Positions 8,924 through 18,500 of a stretch of 64,000 nucleotides of DNA are shown piece after piece. The position numbers and the translations under genes were made by a program. The notes beneath the pieces are model-generated. The model was given only the letters and a program-made list of their open reading frames with translations. It searched no databases and had not been told where the DNA came from. The first letter of the stretch is position 1. Each line of letters begins with the position of its first letter. The stretch is from DASPNM01 sp035626515. GTDB lineage: Bacteria > Bacteroidota > Bacteroidia > Chitinophagales > Chitinophagaceae. The stretch is from the NCBI GenBank assembly GCA_035626515.1, contig DASPNM010000028.1, forward strand, positions 81,719-145,718. Direction: 5' to 3'.

Positions 8924-9655
8924 ATGGGAAACGCATTGACCTTAAAGACTGCCGAGATCGAGAAGATCAGCCACCTGGATTATTTCAATATCGCGACTTC
9001 GGTGGACTGCGTGATCTTCGGATATGAAGAGCGGGAACTGAAAGTGCTCCTGATCAAGTCGGATTTGGAGGAATTCGAGGATATGTACTCCCTCCTCGGC
9101 GACCTGATCCGCCCGGACGAAGACCTGGATGCAGCATCGTACCGCATATTGAAAGAGCGCACCGGAATGGATGATGTTTACCTCGAGCAGGTGCAGGCGT
9201 TCGGCGCGGTGGACCGACATCCTTCGGGTCGGGTGATCACGATCGCCTACTACTCGCTCATCGACATCAGGCACCACAAGCTGCAGCTCAGCCACAACGG
9301 GCTTCACTGGCACGCCGTCAGAGATGTCCGCAAACTGGCGTTTGACCACAAGCTGATCCTCGACACCTGCCTGCAGCGACTGCGCCAGCAGGTGCTCGAA
9401 ACGCCGATCATTTTCAACCTCCTCCCCGAAAAATTTTCACTCCGGCAGCTCCAGGAGCTGTACGAGTCCATTCTCGGGGTGGATTTAGACCGGAGAAACT
9501 TCAGGAAAAAAATTTCGATTAAGGACTGGCTGGTCGACCTGAATGAAATGGAAAAGGATGTCCCGCACCGTCCCGGGAAATTGTACAAGCTGAAGGCAAC
9601 ACACCGCAGGAAAGGAACCAAACGCACCGCGCCGGGACGCCTTACCACTGCCTGA
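8924..9655 (+). CDS. NrtR-type Nudix-domain transcriptional regulator
   Basis: 243 residues: an N-terminal Nudix-fold domain (about 30-165, CVIFGYEERELKVLLIKS) and a C-terminal winged helix (about 175-243, LLPEKFSLRQLQELYESILG). This is the architecture of NrtR/AraR-type regulators, several of which control sugar catabolism in Bacteroidota. The Nudix box reads GDLIRPDEDLDAASYRILKE, lacking the REUXEE acidic residues needed for hydrolysis, so it is probably a ligand sensor without catalysis. The ATG at 8924 follows the GH13 stop by 14 bases; an earlier in-frame start would lie inside that gene. It sits between GH13 and susC, both of which carry a similar 17-base palindrome. It probably acts as a repressor. 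Confidence 0.88.
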   Translation: MGNALTLKTAEIEKISHLDYFNIATSVDCVIFGYEERELKVLLIKSDLEEFEDMYSLLGDLIRPDEDLDAASYRILKERTGMDDVYLEQVQAFGAVDRHPSGRVITIAYYSLIDIRHHKLQLSHNGLHWHAVRDVRKLAFDHKLILDTCLQRLRQQVLETPIIFNLLPEKFSLRQLQELYESILGVDLDRRNFRKKISIKDWLVDLNEMEKDVPHRPGKLYKLKATHRRKGTKRTAPGRLTTA

Positions 9656-9678
9656 AACGCCGGAGGGCAGAAAATTTT

Positions 9679-9708
9679 TTTGGCGAGTTAAATTTATGTT
9701 ACATTGTG
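9679..9708 (+). promoter_or_regulatory. Candidate promoter of the susC operon
   Basis: TTTG at 9679-9682 followed after 17 bases by TACATTGTG (9700-9708), a weak match to TTTG-N19-TAnnTTTG. The 3' part overlaps the palindrome at 9705-9721. Confidence 0.3.
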
Positions 9709-9721
9709 TTTTGAATACACA
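9705..9721. promoter_or_regulatory. Candidate operator palindrome upstream of susC
   Basis: TGTGTTTTGAATACACA is an imperfect 17-base palindrome centred on G9713, with seven of eight base pairs complementary. It overlaps the presumed susC promoter/start region, and a relative sits at the GH13 promoter (5975-5991). A weaker third relative (10 of 17) lies at 15534-15550, before the GH2-GH53 gene. Binding by the Nudix regulator is inferred. Confidence 0.5.
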
Positions 9722-9763
9722 TTTCGCTTTAGGAAATTGAATCGCTCACAATAATGATTGCTT

Positions 9764-12733
9764 ATGAAGCTCCAGAAATTTATTAATGCGGCAGCGTTCT
9801 GCTGCCTCATGATGCTAGCTCAGCTTTCTTTTTCGCAGGGAAACAAAACAGTCACCGGTCGGGTTACCGATCAGTCGACGGGCACCGGCTTACCCGGGGT
9901 GACAGTATCGGGAAAGGACAGCAGGGCAGCCACGCAAACGGGAAACGATGGCTCCTTCAGTATTACCGTGCCGGGTACCGTAAAGGTGCTCGTGTTCACT
10001 TCTGTGGGATACGCATCCCAGGAAGTTTCGATTGAGGGAACGAGCACGGTGAACGTTGCGCTCGTAGTCGTCAACGCCACGATGAACGAAGTGGTGGTAA
10101 CGGGATACGGAAGCGTACGCCGCCGGGATCTCACGAGTGCCGTCACTACCGTCAACTCGCGCGATTTCACCAAAGGACCGATCACAACTCCTGAGGGATT
10201 GATCGCGGGTCGCGTTGCCGGCGTGCAGATCACTTCGCCCAGCGGCGCTCCCGGCTCAGGCGTTCGCATTCTCATACGCGGTGGTGCCTCCTTGAGCGCT
10301 TCCAATGCCCCGCTGATCGTTATCGACAACGTGCCGGTAGACAACGGTGGTATTTCAGGTGCGGCGAACCCGCTCAGCCTGATTAACCCAAATGATATTG
10401 AATCATTCACGATCCTGAAAGACGCTTCGGCTACTGCCATCTACGGGAACCGTGCGTCAAATGGAGTCATTCTCATCACCACGAAAAAAGGCAAGAGTGG
10501 AGGAGTCAGAGTAAATTTCAGCACACTGAATTCGCTGTATACGGTGAATCGCACCAATGAAGTGCTTTCGGTCGAGGATTTCCGTTCCATGATCATGGCG
10601 AAGGGGAATTCCTCGCAGCAGGCGCTTCTCGGCACCTCCACTACGGACTGGCAGGACGAAATTTTCCAGAACGCATTCGGAACTGACAATAACATCAGCC
10701 TCAGCGGCGGAATTCCAAAGCTTCCGTACCGGCTTTCACTTGGCTATATGAACCAGGAAGGCATTCTTATCACGGGCAAACTTTCCCGTTTCTCCGGATT
10801 CGTAAATCTTTCTCCGACGCTGCTCGACAATCACCTGCGGATCGACCTAAACCTGCGGGGATCTACGACCGATACGCGCTTCGCTAATGAAGGCGCGATC
10901 GGAGCTGCAGCCGCTTTCGATCCCACACAGCCGGTGCAAAACACTACCGGCCGTTTCGGCGGGTATTTCGAGTGGCTGCAGAACAACAGGCCCTATGGAC
11001 TCGCGCCGCGAAACCCGGTGGCTCTGCTGATGCTCCGCGAGGACCGGAGCGATGTAAGCCGGACGCTGGGCAACGTTCAACTGGATTACCGCGTACACTG
11101 GCTCCCGGATCTGCGGGTCAACGTAAACGTGGGTTTCGACCGTTCGCATGGCGAAGGCACCATATTCGTTCCTGATTCAGCGGGTCAGTCTTACCTCAAC
11201 ACCTCACCCGGCGGGCAACAGACCAGCGGGCTGAACAACCAGTACGAGCAGGACAAGAAGAATAAGCTGTTCGACGCTTTCTTAAATTATACAAAGGACA
11301 TTCGCAGCATTCGCAGCAGCGTTGACGCAATGGTGGGCTACGGATACCAGGATTTCCTGGTTCAGGCCCCTTCTTTCCCGGCACGTGGAGCAAACAACGT
11401 AGAATTTTCGCCTGCGAACCCCTTCCCCTTCGAGAGCCAGAACACGCTGATCTCGTTCTATGGCCGGGTACGTTACACCGCATTGAACAAGTACCTCCTT
11501 ACAGTGAACCTTCGCCGCGACGCATCTTCGCGTTTTCATCCCGATCTCCGCTGGAAAACTTTCCCGGGAGTTTCGGTGGGCTGGGTACTTTCAGAGGAAA
11601 AAGCGGTTAAGACCGTTCCTTTTATTTCGAACCTGAAGCTTCGGTTAGGCTATGGTGAAACTGGGCAGCAGGATATCGGCGGCGATTATCCCTACATCGC
11701 CCGATACACCGTGGGAAACAATACGGCAACGTACCAGTTTGGGAACAGTTACTTTACAGTGTACCGCCCGGTAGGATACGATGCGCATATCAAGTGGGAG
11801 GAAACATCCACATATAATGCGGGTCTCGACTTCGGATTTCTGCGCGACCGCCTCACCGGCAGTATCGACTTCTATCTGAAGAAGACCGAAGACCTGCTGA
11901 ATTTCATTCCCGTACCGGCAGGATCCAACTTTACCAATGCGATCCTCACCAATGTCGGGAATATGGAAAACCGTGGTATCGAGTTCTCGGTCAACGGGAC
12001 GCTGGTGAAGAAAAGAAAGACCACCTGGGACGCCACATTCAACCTCACCTATAACAAAAATGAAATTACCAAGCTGACGAAGGTTGACGATCCAAACTAT
12101 GCAGGGGTTCTGACAGGTGGAATCTCGGGAGCTGTAGGCAACACGATCCAGATCCATTCCGTAGGATTCCCGCGCAGCTCGTTCTATGTGCTGGAGCAGG
12201 TGTATGACCAGGATGACAAGCCGATCGAAGGCCTCTACGTCGACAGGAACGGGGACGGCATCATCAACAATAGCGATTACTACCGATTTGAAAATCCTGA
12301 TCCCGATGTATTCCTCGGTTTCTCAACCCAGGTGACGCACGAACGCTGGACCTTTTCCACACTGTTGCGGAGCAGTATTGGGAATTACATGTATAACAAC
12401 GTGTTTTCCAACGCCGCGTTCCAGTCCAATTCGCTTCCTTTCCTCTACAACGTATCGGCGAACCACCTGGAGACAGGCTTTGCGAACAACCAGTATTTTT
12501 CGGACTATTTCATTGAAAACGCCACTTTTTTGAAGATGGACAATCTTGCCGCCAGCTACGATTTTGGGCAGATTATGAACAAGAAAGCAACGCTGAGGGG
12601 GTCAATCATCGTTCACAATGTGTTCACGGTTACAAAGTACAAGGGACTGGATCCGGAAATCGCGAGTGGAATCGACAACAATTTTTATCCCCGCCCGCGG
12701 GTGTTCTCACTGGGACTCAATCTTGATTTTTAG
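9764..12733 (+). CDS. SusC/RagA-family TonB-linked outer membrane transporter
   Basis: 989 residues. Imports oligosaccharides through the outer membrane with energy from TonB. Signal peptide to about residue 24 (QLSFSQ); CarboxypepD-reg-like domain about 28-105 (VTGRVTDQSTGTGLPGVTVSG); TonB box/plug region (NEVVVTGYGSVRRRDLTSAV) with the SusC plug signature (APLIVIDNVPVD, NPNDIESFTILKDASATAIYG); the remainder is the 22-strand barrel, ending FSLGLNLDF. The ATG at 9764 is preferred to a TTG two codons upstream. It is followed by SusD (32-base gap) and SusE-like genes on the same strand, forming the uptake complex of the locus. Confidence 0.97.
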   Translation: MKLQKFINAAAFCCLMMLAQLSFSQGNKTVTGRVTDQSTGTGLPGVTVSGKDSRAATQTGNDGSFSITVPGTVKVLVFTSVGYASQEVSIEGTSTVNVALVVVNATMNEVVVTGYGSVRRRDLTSAVTTVNSRDFTKGPITTPEGLIAGRVAGVQITSPSGAPGSGVRILIRGGASLSASNAPLIVIDNVPVDNGGISGAANPLSLINPNDIESFTILKDASATAIYGNRASNGVILITTKKGKSGGVRVNFSTLNSLYTVNRTNEVLSVEDFRSMIMAKGNSSQQALLGTSTTDWQDEIFQNAFGTDNNISLSGGIPKLPYRLSLGYMNQEGILITGKLSRFSGFVNLSPTLLDNHLRIDLNLRGSTTDTRFANEGAIGAAAAFDPTQPVQNTTGRFGGYFEWLQNNRPYGLAPRNPVALLMLREDRSDVSRTLGNVQLDYRVHWLPDLRVNVNVGFDRSHGEGTIFVPDSAGQSYLNTSPGGQQTSGLNNQYEQDKKNKLFDAFLNYTKDIRSIRSSVDAMVGYGYQDFLVQAPSFPARGANNVEFSPANPFPFESQNTLISFYGRVRYTALNKYLLTVNLRRDASSRFHPDLRWKTFPGVSVGWVLSEEKAVKTVPFISNLKLRLGYGETGQQDIGGDYPYIARYTVGNNTATYQFGNSYFTVYRPVGYDAHIKWEETSTYNAGLDFGFLRDRLTGSIDFYLKKTEDLLNFIPVPAGSNFTNAILTNVGNMENRGIEFSVNGTLVKKRKTTWDATFNLTYNKNEITKLTKVDDPNYAGVLTGGISGAVGNTIQIHSVGFPRSSFYVLEQVYDQDDKPIEGLYVDRNGDGIINNSDYYRFENPDPDVFLGFSTQVTHERWTFSTLLRSSIGNYMYNNVFSNAAFQSNSLPFLYNVSANHLETGFANNQYFSDYFIENATFLKMDNLAASYDFGQIMNKKATLRGSIIVHNVFTVTKYKGLDPEIASGIDNNFYPRPRVFSLGLNLDF

Positions 12734-12765
12734 GAAATTTCGTAATAACATAAAAAGAACACGAT

Positions 12766-14349
12766 ATGAATAACAAGATATTTAAACCACTGGGCCTGCT
12801 GGCGGTACTGAGCCTGTTCGCGGTGTCCTGTACGAAACACCTCGACCGGTTCCCGGTGTACGACCTGTCCTCGGCGCAAGTGTACAAGGACCTCGCGGGC
12901 TACAAGCAGGTGCTGGCTAAAGTATATGCCGGCCTTGCCCTCACCGGTAATTCGGGGCCGGACGGATCGGGCGACATCAGCGGCATCGACGAGGGATTTT
13001 CGAGCTACCTGCGACAGTACTGGAACGCTCAGGAGCTGTCGACCGATGAAGCGGTGATCGGGTGGAACGATGCCACCATTAAGGATTTTCATTTCATGAC
13101 CTGGAGCTCCAGCGACGTGTTCATTCGCGCGCTTTATTACCGGATCTTTTTTCAAATTACTTTGGCGAATGAGTTCATCCGGGAAAGCACGGCGGCCAAG
13201 CTAAGCGAAAGAGGTATCTCTGGCGCGGACGCTACGGAGATCGGCTACTTCCGTGCGGAGGCCCGCTTCCTGCGCGCGCTGAGCTATTACCATGCCCTGG
13301 ATCTTTTCGGGAACGTTCCTTTCGTAACGGAGAATGATCCTGTTGGATCGTTCCTCCCGGCGCGGATCACACGCAACGACCTGTTCAATTATGTAGAGTC
13401 TGAGCTGCTCGACATCGAGGATGAAGTAAAATCGGCAAAGTCCAATGAATACGGACGCGTTGACCAGGGCGCCGTATGGGCGCTTTTGTCCCGCCTCTAC
13501 CTGAACGCTGAAGTTTACACCGGCACCGCGAAGTATACACAGGCAATCACGTATGCGAAAAAAGTGATCGCGGCACCGTATTCCCTTATCACCAACTGGA
13601 GAAATCTCTTTCTTGCAGACAATCACACCGCGACCAGCGAGATCATTTTCCCAATCACTTTCGACGGAGGAAAATCACGGACCTGGGGTGGCACTACCTA
13701 TCTTGTTCACGCACCGATCGTGGGCTCAATGAGCGCTGCGGCGCATGGTGTGGACTTCGGATGGGGCGGTATCCGCACTACCAAGCAGTTCGTTCAGAAG
13801 TTTTCAGGTCCGGCAGGCGATTCACGCATGAACTTCCATACCAGTGGGCAGAACCTCGAGATCAACGATATCGGTCAGCAAACTGACGGTTACGGGATCA
13901 TCAAGTTCAGGAACGTAACCTCAACCGGTGCCCCGGGCTCGAACCCGACCTGGGTGGACACCGATTTCCCGATGTTCCGGCTGGCGGAAATGTACCTGAA
14001 CTATGCGGAAGCGGTACTGCGGGGTGGAACAGGGGGAGATGCCGGCACTGCGCTCAGCTACATCAATTTGCTGCGCCAGCGTGCTTACGGAAATACGTCG
14101 GGAAATATCACGGCCAGCGACCTGACTCTGCAGTTTATCCTCGATGAACGCGCGCGGGAGCTGCACTGGGAAGCTGTTCGCCGCACCGACCTCATCCGTT
14201 ACGGACAGTTCACCGAAGGCACCTATTTGTGGGCATGGAAAGGGAACGTTCCGAACGGTCAGGCCGTCGGCAGCCACAGGAAATTGTATCCAATACCGGC
14301 ATCGGACGTGATCGCCAATCCGAACCTGGTTCAGAATACCGGTTATTAA
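12766..14349 (+). CDS. SusD/RagB-family glycan-binding outer membrane lipoprotein
   Basis: 527 residues. Forms the lid of the SusC transporter and binds the incoming glycan at the cell surface. Lipoprotein signal with lipobox LFAVSC (cysteine near residue 21). SusD family features: N-terminal TPR-like helices (YKDLAGYKQVLAKVYAGLALTG; FRAEARFLRALSYYHALDLFGNVPFVTE) and a C-terminal block with FRLAEMYLNYAEAVLRGG, LDERARELHWEAVRRTDLIRYGQF and KLYPIPASDV. Length is normal. It is directly downstream of its SusC partner. Confidence 0.97.
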   Translation: MNNKIFKPLGLLAVLSLFAVSCTKHLDRFPVYDLSSAQVYKDLAGYKQVLAKVYAGLALTGNSGPDGSGDISGIDEGFSSYLRQYWNAQELSTDEAVIGWNDATIKDFHFMTWSSSDVFIRALYYRIFFQITLANEFIRESTAAKLSERGISGADATEIGYFRAEARFLRALSYYHALDLFGNVPFVTENDPVGSFLPARITRNDLFNYVESELLDIEDEVKSAKSNEYGRVDQGAVWALLSRLYLNAEVYTGTAKYTQAITYAKKVIAAPYSLITNWRNLFLADNHTATSEIIFPITFDGGKSRTWGGTTYLVHAPIVGSMSAAAHGVDFGWGGIRTTKQFVQKFSGPAGDSRMNFHTSGQNLEINDIGQQTDGYGIIKFRNVTSTGAPGSNPTWVDTDFPMFRLAEMYLNYAEAVLRGGTGGDAGTALSYINLLRQRAYGNTSGNITASDLTLQFILDERARELHWEAVRRTDLIRYGQFTEGTYLWAWKGNVPNGQAVGSHRKLYPIPASDVIANPNLVQNTGY

Positions 14350-14386
14350 GTAAGGACATCAAAAATTTTTTATAAAAACACAGTTT

Positions 14387-15460
14387 ATGAAAACGATGCT
14401 TAAGAGTGTGTTGCTGGTCACGGGAACCGCGGCGGTGATGAGCTCCTGCGTGAAGCAGGAAGCCCTCTCGCACCTGAATCCCGGTGCCGCTAGTGTGCTG
14501 AACTCCACAATTACCACCATTGTGTTGCTGCAGGCAAACCAGAACAATACTGCCGGCACATTCACATGGTCGGCCGCCGATTTCGGCTACAAGGCTGCCG
14601 TGAATTATACGCTGCAGTTTGCCAAGGACGGTAATTTCGGCTCTTCCGCGACGATGACCGAAGTAAACGTGGGAACTGCGAAGTCGAAGACGTTCACCGT
14701 GAAGGAACTTAACGACAAGATGCAGGAGATTATGGGCGACGGCGTTCCGACGCAGGTTCGCGCGCGCGTCAAAGCGGATGTCGGCTCCGGTGTGGCGCCC
14801 ATCTATTCGAATGTGGTTACGATGACCGTCACTTCCTATTTGGATATTGTAACCTATACCTATCCGGACGCGATGAACATCGCAGGCAACTACCAGGGGT
14901 GGAATCCGGCCACCGCACCTCAGATCGTGCGGACGCGCAACGGGGGCTACCAGCATTATGAGGGCTACATTGTGTTCAACGATGCTTCGCCGCAATTCAA
15001 GATGGTGAAGGGAAATAACTGGGGCGCGGGCGATTTCGGCAGCGCCGGCGGTAGTAATTTGGGCAACGGCGGTCCCAACCTGACATTGCCCGCTGGAGGT
15101 CCCGGCATTGCCGGTCTCTACCGCATCCGCGCGAATACGACGGCCATGACCTGGAGCTACAACAAGATCAACACCTTTGGCATTATCGGCAGCGCGACGG
15201 CCGGAGGCTGGGGCGCGAGCACACCGATGGTCTTCAATGCTTCGAACGGATCATGGAGCATCACGACCGACCTCGTGGTGGGTGAAATGAAGTTCCGCGC
15301 CAATAACGACTGGGGGATCAATTTCGGCGACAACAGTCCTGCGGACGGCAAGCCTGAATACGACGGGGCAAACATTGCCGTGCCTTCAGCGGGGAATTAC
15401 ACGATCACGCTGAACATCGGCATCGGAGGAAATTACAGCTATAAGCTGCGCCGAAACTAA
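14387..15460 (+). CDS. SusE/SusF-like surface glycan-binding lipoprotein
   Basis: 357 residues. Lipobox VMSSC (cysteine near residue 21). The first 150 residues resemble the SusE N-terminal domain (LQANQNNTAGTFTWSAADFGYKAAVNYTLQ is spread over residues 48-77). Two successive SusF-like carbohydrate-binding modules follow, about 160-258 (IAGNYQGWNPATAPQ, GGYQHYEGYIVF, FKMVKGNNWG) and 260-357 (IIGSATAGGWGASTPM, MKFRANNDWGINFGD). Aromatic W residues in each module fit sugar stacking. It is predicted to sit on the outer leaflet beside SusCD. This gene ends the transporter operon and is followed by a strong terminator at 15481-15515. Confidence 0.9.
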   Translation: MKTMLKSVLLVTGTAAVMSSCVKQEALSHLNPGAASVLNSTITTIVLLQANQNNTAGTFTWSAADFGYKAAVNYTLQFAKDGNFGSSATMTEVNVGTAKSKTFTVKELNDKMQEIMGDGVPTQVRARVKADVGSGVAPIYSNVVTMTVTSYLDIVTYTYPDAMNIAGNYQGWNPATAPQIVRTRNGGYQHYEGYIVFNDASPQFKMVKGNNWGAGDFGSAGGSNLGNGGPNLTLPAGGPGIAGLYRIRANTTAMTWSYNKINTFGIIGSATAGGWGASTPMVFNASNGSWSITTDLVVGEMKFRANNDWGINFGDNSPADGKPEYDGANIAVPSAGNYTITLNIGIGGNYSYKLRRN

Positions 15461-15480
15461 GAACGTACTTGCTGTGTTTG

Positions 15481-15515
15481 CAGGGGACGGTTGCTCAACT
15501 GTCCCCTGTTTTTTT
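15481..15515 (+). terminator. Rho-independent terminator of the susCDE operon
   Basis: CAGGGGACGGTTG and CAACTGTCCCCTG form a 13-pair stem (one G-U pair) closed by a tiny loop and followed by seven T residues (15509-15515). Confidence 0.9.
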
Positions 15516-15533
15516 GGTGCGCTTTTCAGTTAA

Positions 15534-15550
15534 TTTGTGACATATACTCA
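15534..15550. promoter_or_regulatory. Weak relative of the PUL operator before the GH2-GH53 gene
   Basis: TTTGTGACATATACTCA shares 10 of 17 positions with the susC-upstream palindrome, mainly at its two ends. It lies 3 bases before the ATG. It may be chance and is listed because of its position. Confidence 0.2.
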
Positions 15551-15552
15551 AC

Positions 15553-18500
15553 ATGAAGCGCATTTTTTTTATAACGCTGGGACTGCTTCTCGTGGTCTTT
15601 GCCCCGGCGCAGCGGCAACATGAGAATTTCGACAGCGGCTGGCTATTTCATTTCGGGCATGCGGCCATCCCGGAAAAAGATTTCAACTACGGCATCAGCA
15701 ATATTTTTTCAAAATCGGGCGCTGCACCCGGCACGGCGATCGATCCGAAATTCGACGACAGCAAATGGAGGCGCCTGGACCTTCCCCACGACTGGGCCGT
15801 GGAGCTGCCCTTCGTATACCGCGACCATCCCGATGTGATGGCGCATGGGTATAAGCCTGTGGGCGGGATGTTCCCTGAAACCAGCGTCGGCTGGTACAGA
15901 AAACATTTTACCATTCCTGTCAGCGATTCCGGACAACGCTTTCGCCTGCAGTTCGACGGTGTATTTCGCGACGCGCAGTTTTGGGTGAACGGATTTTACC
16001 TGGGGAATAACCAGAGCGGCTATATCGGTGAGAGTTACGACATCACCGACTTCATCCAGTTCGGACGCGACAACGTAATAGTGGTTCGGGCGGATGCGAC
16101 ACAGTACGAGGGATGGTTTTACGAAGGCGCCGGGATTTACCGGCATGTCTGGCTTATACGTCATAACGCCGTGCACATTCCGCCCGACCGAATTTTCGCG
16201 TGGTCTGATGTGAGCGGAGCTCGCGCAACCATAAATGTGCAAACCGAACCGCGGAATGATTCGGGTCATTCGCAGGTCATCACGGTGAGTGCCTACCTGG
16301 CGGAACGGGACGGAAGGATCGTTGCGCGTTCCGCCGAACAGCGGGTCAGCATTGGACCGGGCAGCGTTAGTTCTGCGAAAAACGTGATTGCCGTCCGTTC
16401 TTTCCGTCCCTGGGATCTCGACGACCCCTATCTCTATCGAATTGTTGTAGAGGTGCGACAGGGGAATCGTGTTCTTGACCGGCAGGTGCTGCGTTTCGGA
16501 ATCAGGAAAATTGAAATCAGGACCGACGGGGTGTTTCTGAATGGAAAACATGTGAAGCTGAAAGGGGTCAACTGTCACCAGGATCACGCGGGCGTGGGGG
16601 CCGCTTTGCCCGACTATTTGCAGTATTACCGCGTCCGGTTGCTGAAAAATATGGGAGCCAATTCCTATCGTGCGAGTCACAATCCCCCAACCCCGGAATT
16701 ACTGGACGCCTGCGACAGCCTGGGAATGCTGGTGATGGATGAAACCAGGTTGCTGAACAGCGGTCCGGAATACATGAACCAGTTTGAGCGGCTCCTGCGT
16801 CGCGACCGGAGCCGCACCTCCGTATTCATGTGGAGCATCGGGAACGAAGAAGGATGGATCCATACCACGGGAACGGGTAAAAGAATCGCGGAAACGTTCA
16901 TCAAAAAGCAGCGCGAGCTGGATCCCACCCGCACCTGCACCTATGCCGCCGATGTGCCCAATGTATTTCGCGGCATCAACGAAGTGATCCCGGTGAGAAG
17001 CTTCAACTATCGCCAGTTCGCCGTTGCGGATTACCACCGCGATCACCCGCACCAGCCGATCATTGGCACTGAAATGGGAAGTACGGTGACGACCCGCGGG
17101 ATCTTCGAGAAGGACAGCATTCGCGGCTACGTACCGGACCAGGACATCACCGCGCCCTGGTGGGCAAGTCGCGCCGAGGAATGGTGGCCGCTGGCGGCAA
17201 ATAATGATTACTGGCTGGGAGGTTTTGTGTGGACCGGATTCGATTACCGAGGGGAACCGACACCTTTTCGCTGGCCGAATATCAATTCCCATTTCGGGAT
17301 CATGGACATGTGCGGGTTCCCGAAAAACATCTACTATTATTACCAGGGCTGGTGGAGCGAAAAGGACGTGCTGCACATTTCCCCGCACTGGAATTTTCGG
17401 GAAAAGGGACCGGGATGGAATAAACCCAAAGGGGATCTCATGGACGTGTGGGTGAATTCAAACGCAGATTCTGTGGAGCTTTTTATCAATGGGAAAAGCA
17501 TGGGGAGAAAGAACATGCCGCGAAACAGTCATTTGAAATGGACCATTAACTACGAGCCGGGGAGCGTGGAGGCGGTTGCGGTTCGAAACGGGAAAAGATT
17601 TTCGAAGAAGATAGAAACCACGGGTCTGCCGGTGGAGGTGGTGGTGACGCCTTACAAAACGACGATGCTTGCCGACGGCAGGGACGCCACGGTAATCAAT
17701 ATCTCGGTGCTGGACCGGGAGGGTCGGGAAGTACCGAATGCTGACAATCTCATCCATTTTACCCTCGAGGGCGATGGAAAGATCATTGGAGTAGGGAATG
17801 GCGATCCCAGCAGTCACGAACCGGACAAATGGCCCGACGGAAGCTGGCAGCGGCGACTTTTCAATGGAAGATGTCAGGTAATTGTGCAATCCGGGTACCG
17901 GCCCGGAATGATCAAATTCACCGCGAAAGCAACCGGGCTCTGGAGCGGTGGCACCGACATTCAGATCATTCCCCCGCGAAATGTGTTCCAGCCTGCGCCC
18001 GACAGGAGCTATTCTTTCCGTCCGCCGGCACAAAAGGAAATGGACAGGATGCTGGGCGCGGATATCTCTTTTTTGCCCGAGCTGGAGGCACGGGGGATGA
18101 AATTTTCCGACCGGGGGGTCGAAAAAGACGCCATTCAAATCCTGAAGGACCACGGCTTCAATTACGTGCGGCTTCGAATCTTCAATGACCCGGCACACGA
18201 CAGCGGCTATGCCCCGAAAAAAGGTTTCTGTGATCTTGAGAACACGAAGAAAATGGCGAAGCGCGTGAAGGCAGCGGGCATGAAGCTACTCCTGGATTTC
18301 CATTACAGCGATTACTGGGCCGATCCGGGAAAACAGTACAAGCCCGCAGCGTGGAAAGACCTTTCGTTTCCCGACCTGAAGAAAGCCATGTATGATTTTA
18401 CGCGCCGCGTTATCCGGGAGCTGAAGGAGCAGGGCACCACGCCCGACATGGTGCAGATCGGAAATGAAATTAATCACGGTATTCTCTGGCCTGAAGGGAA

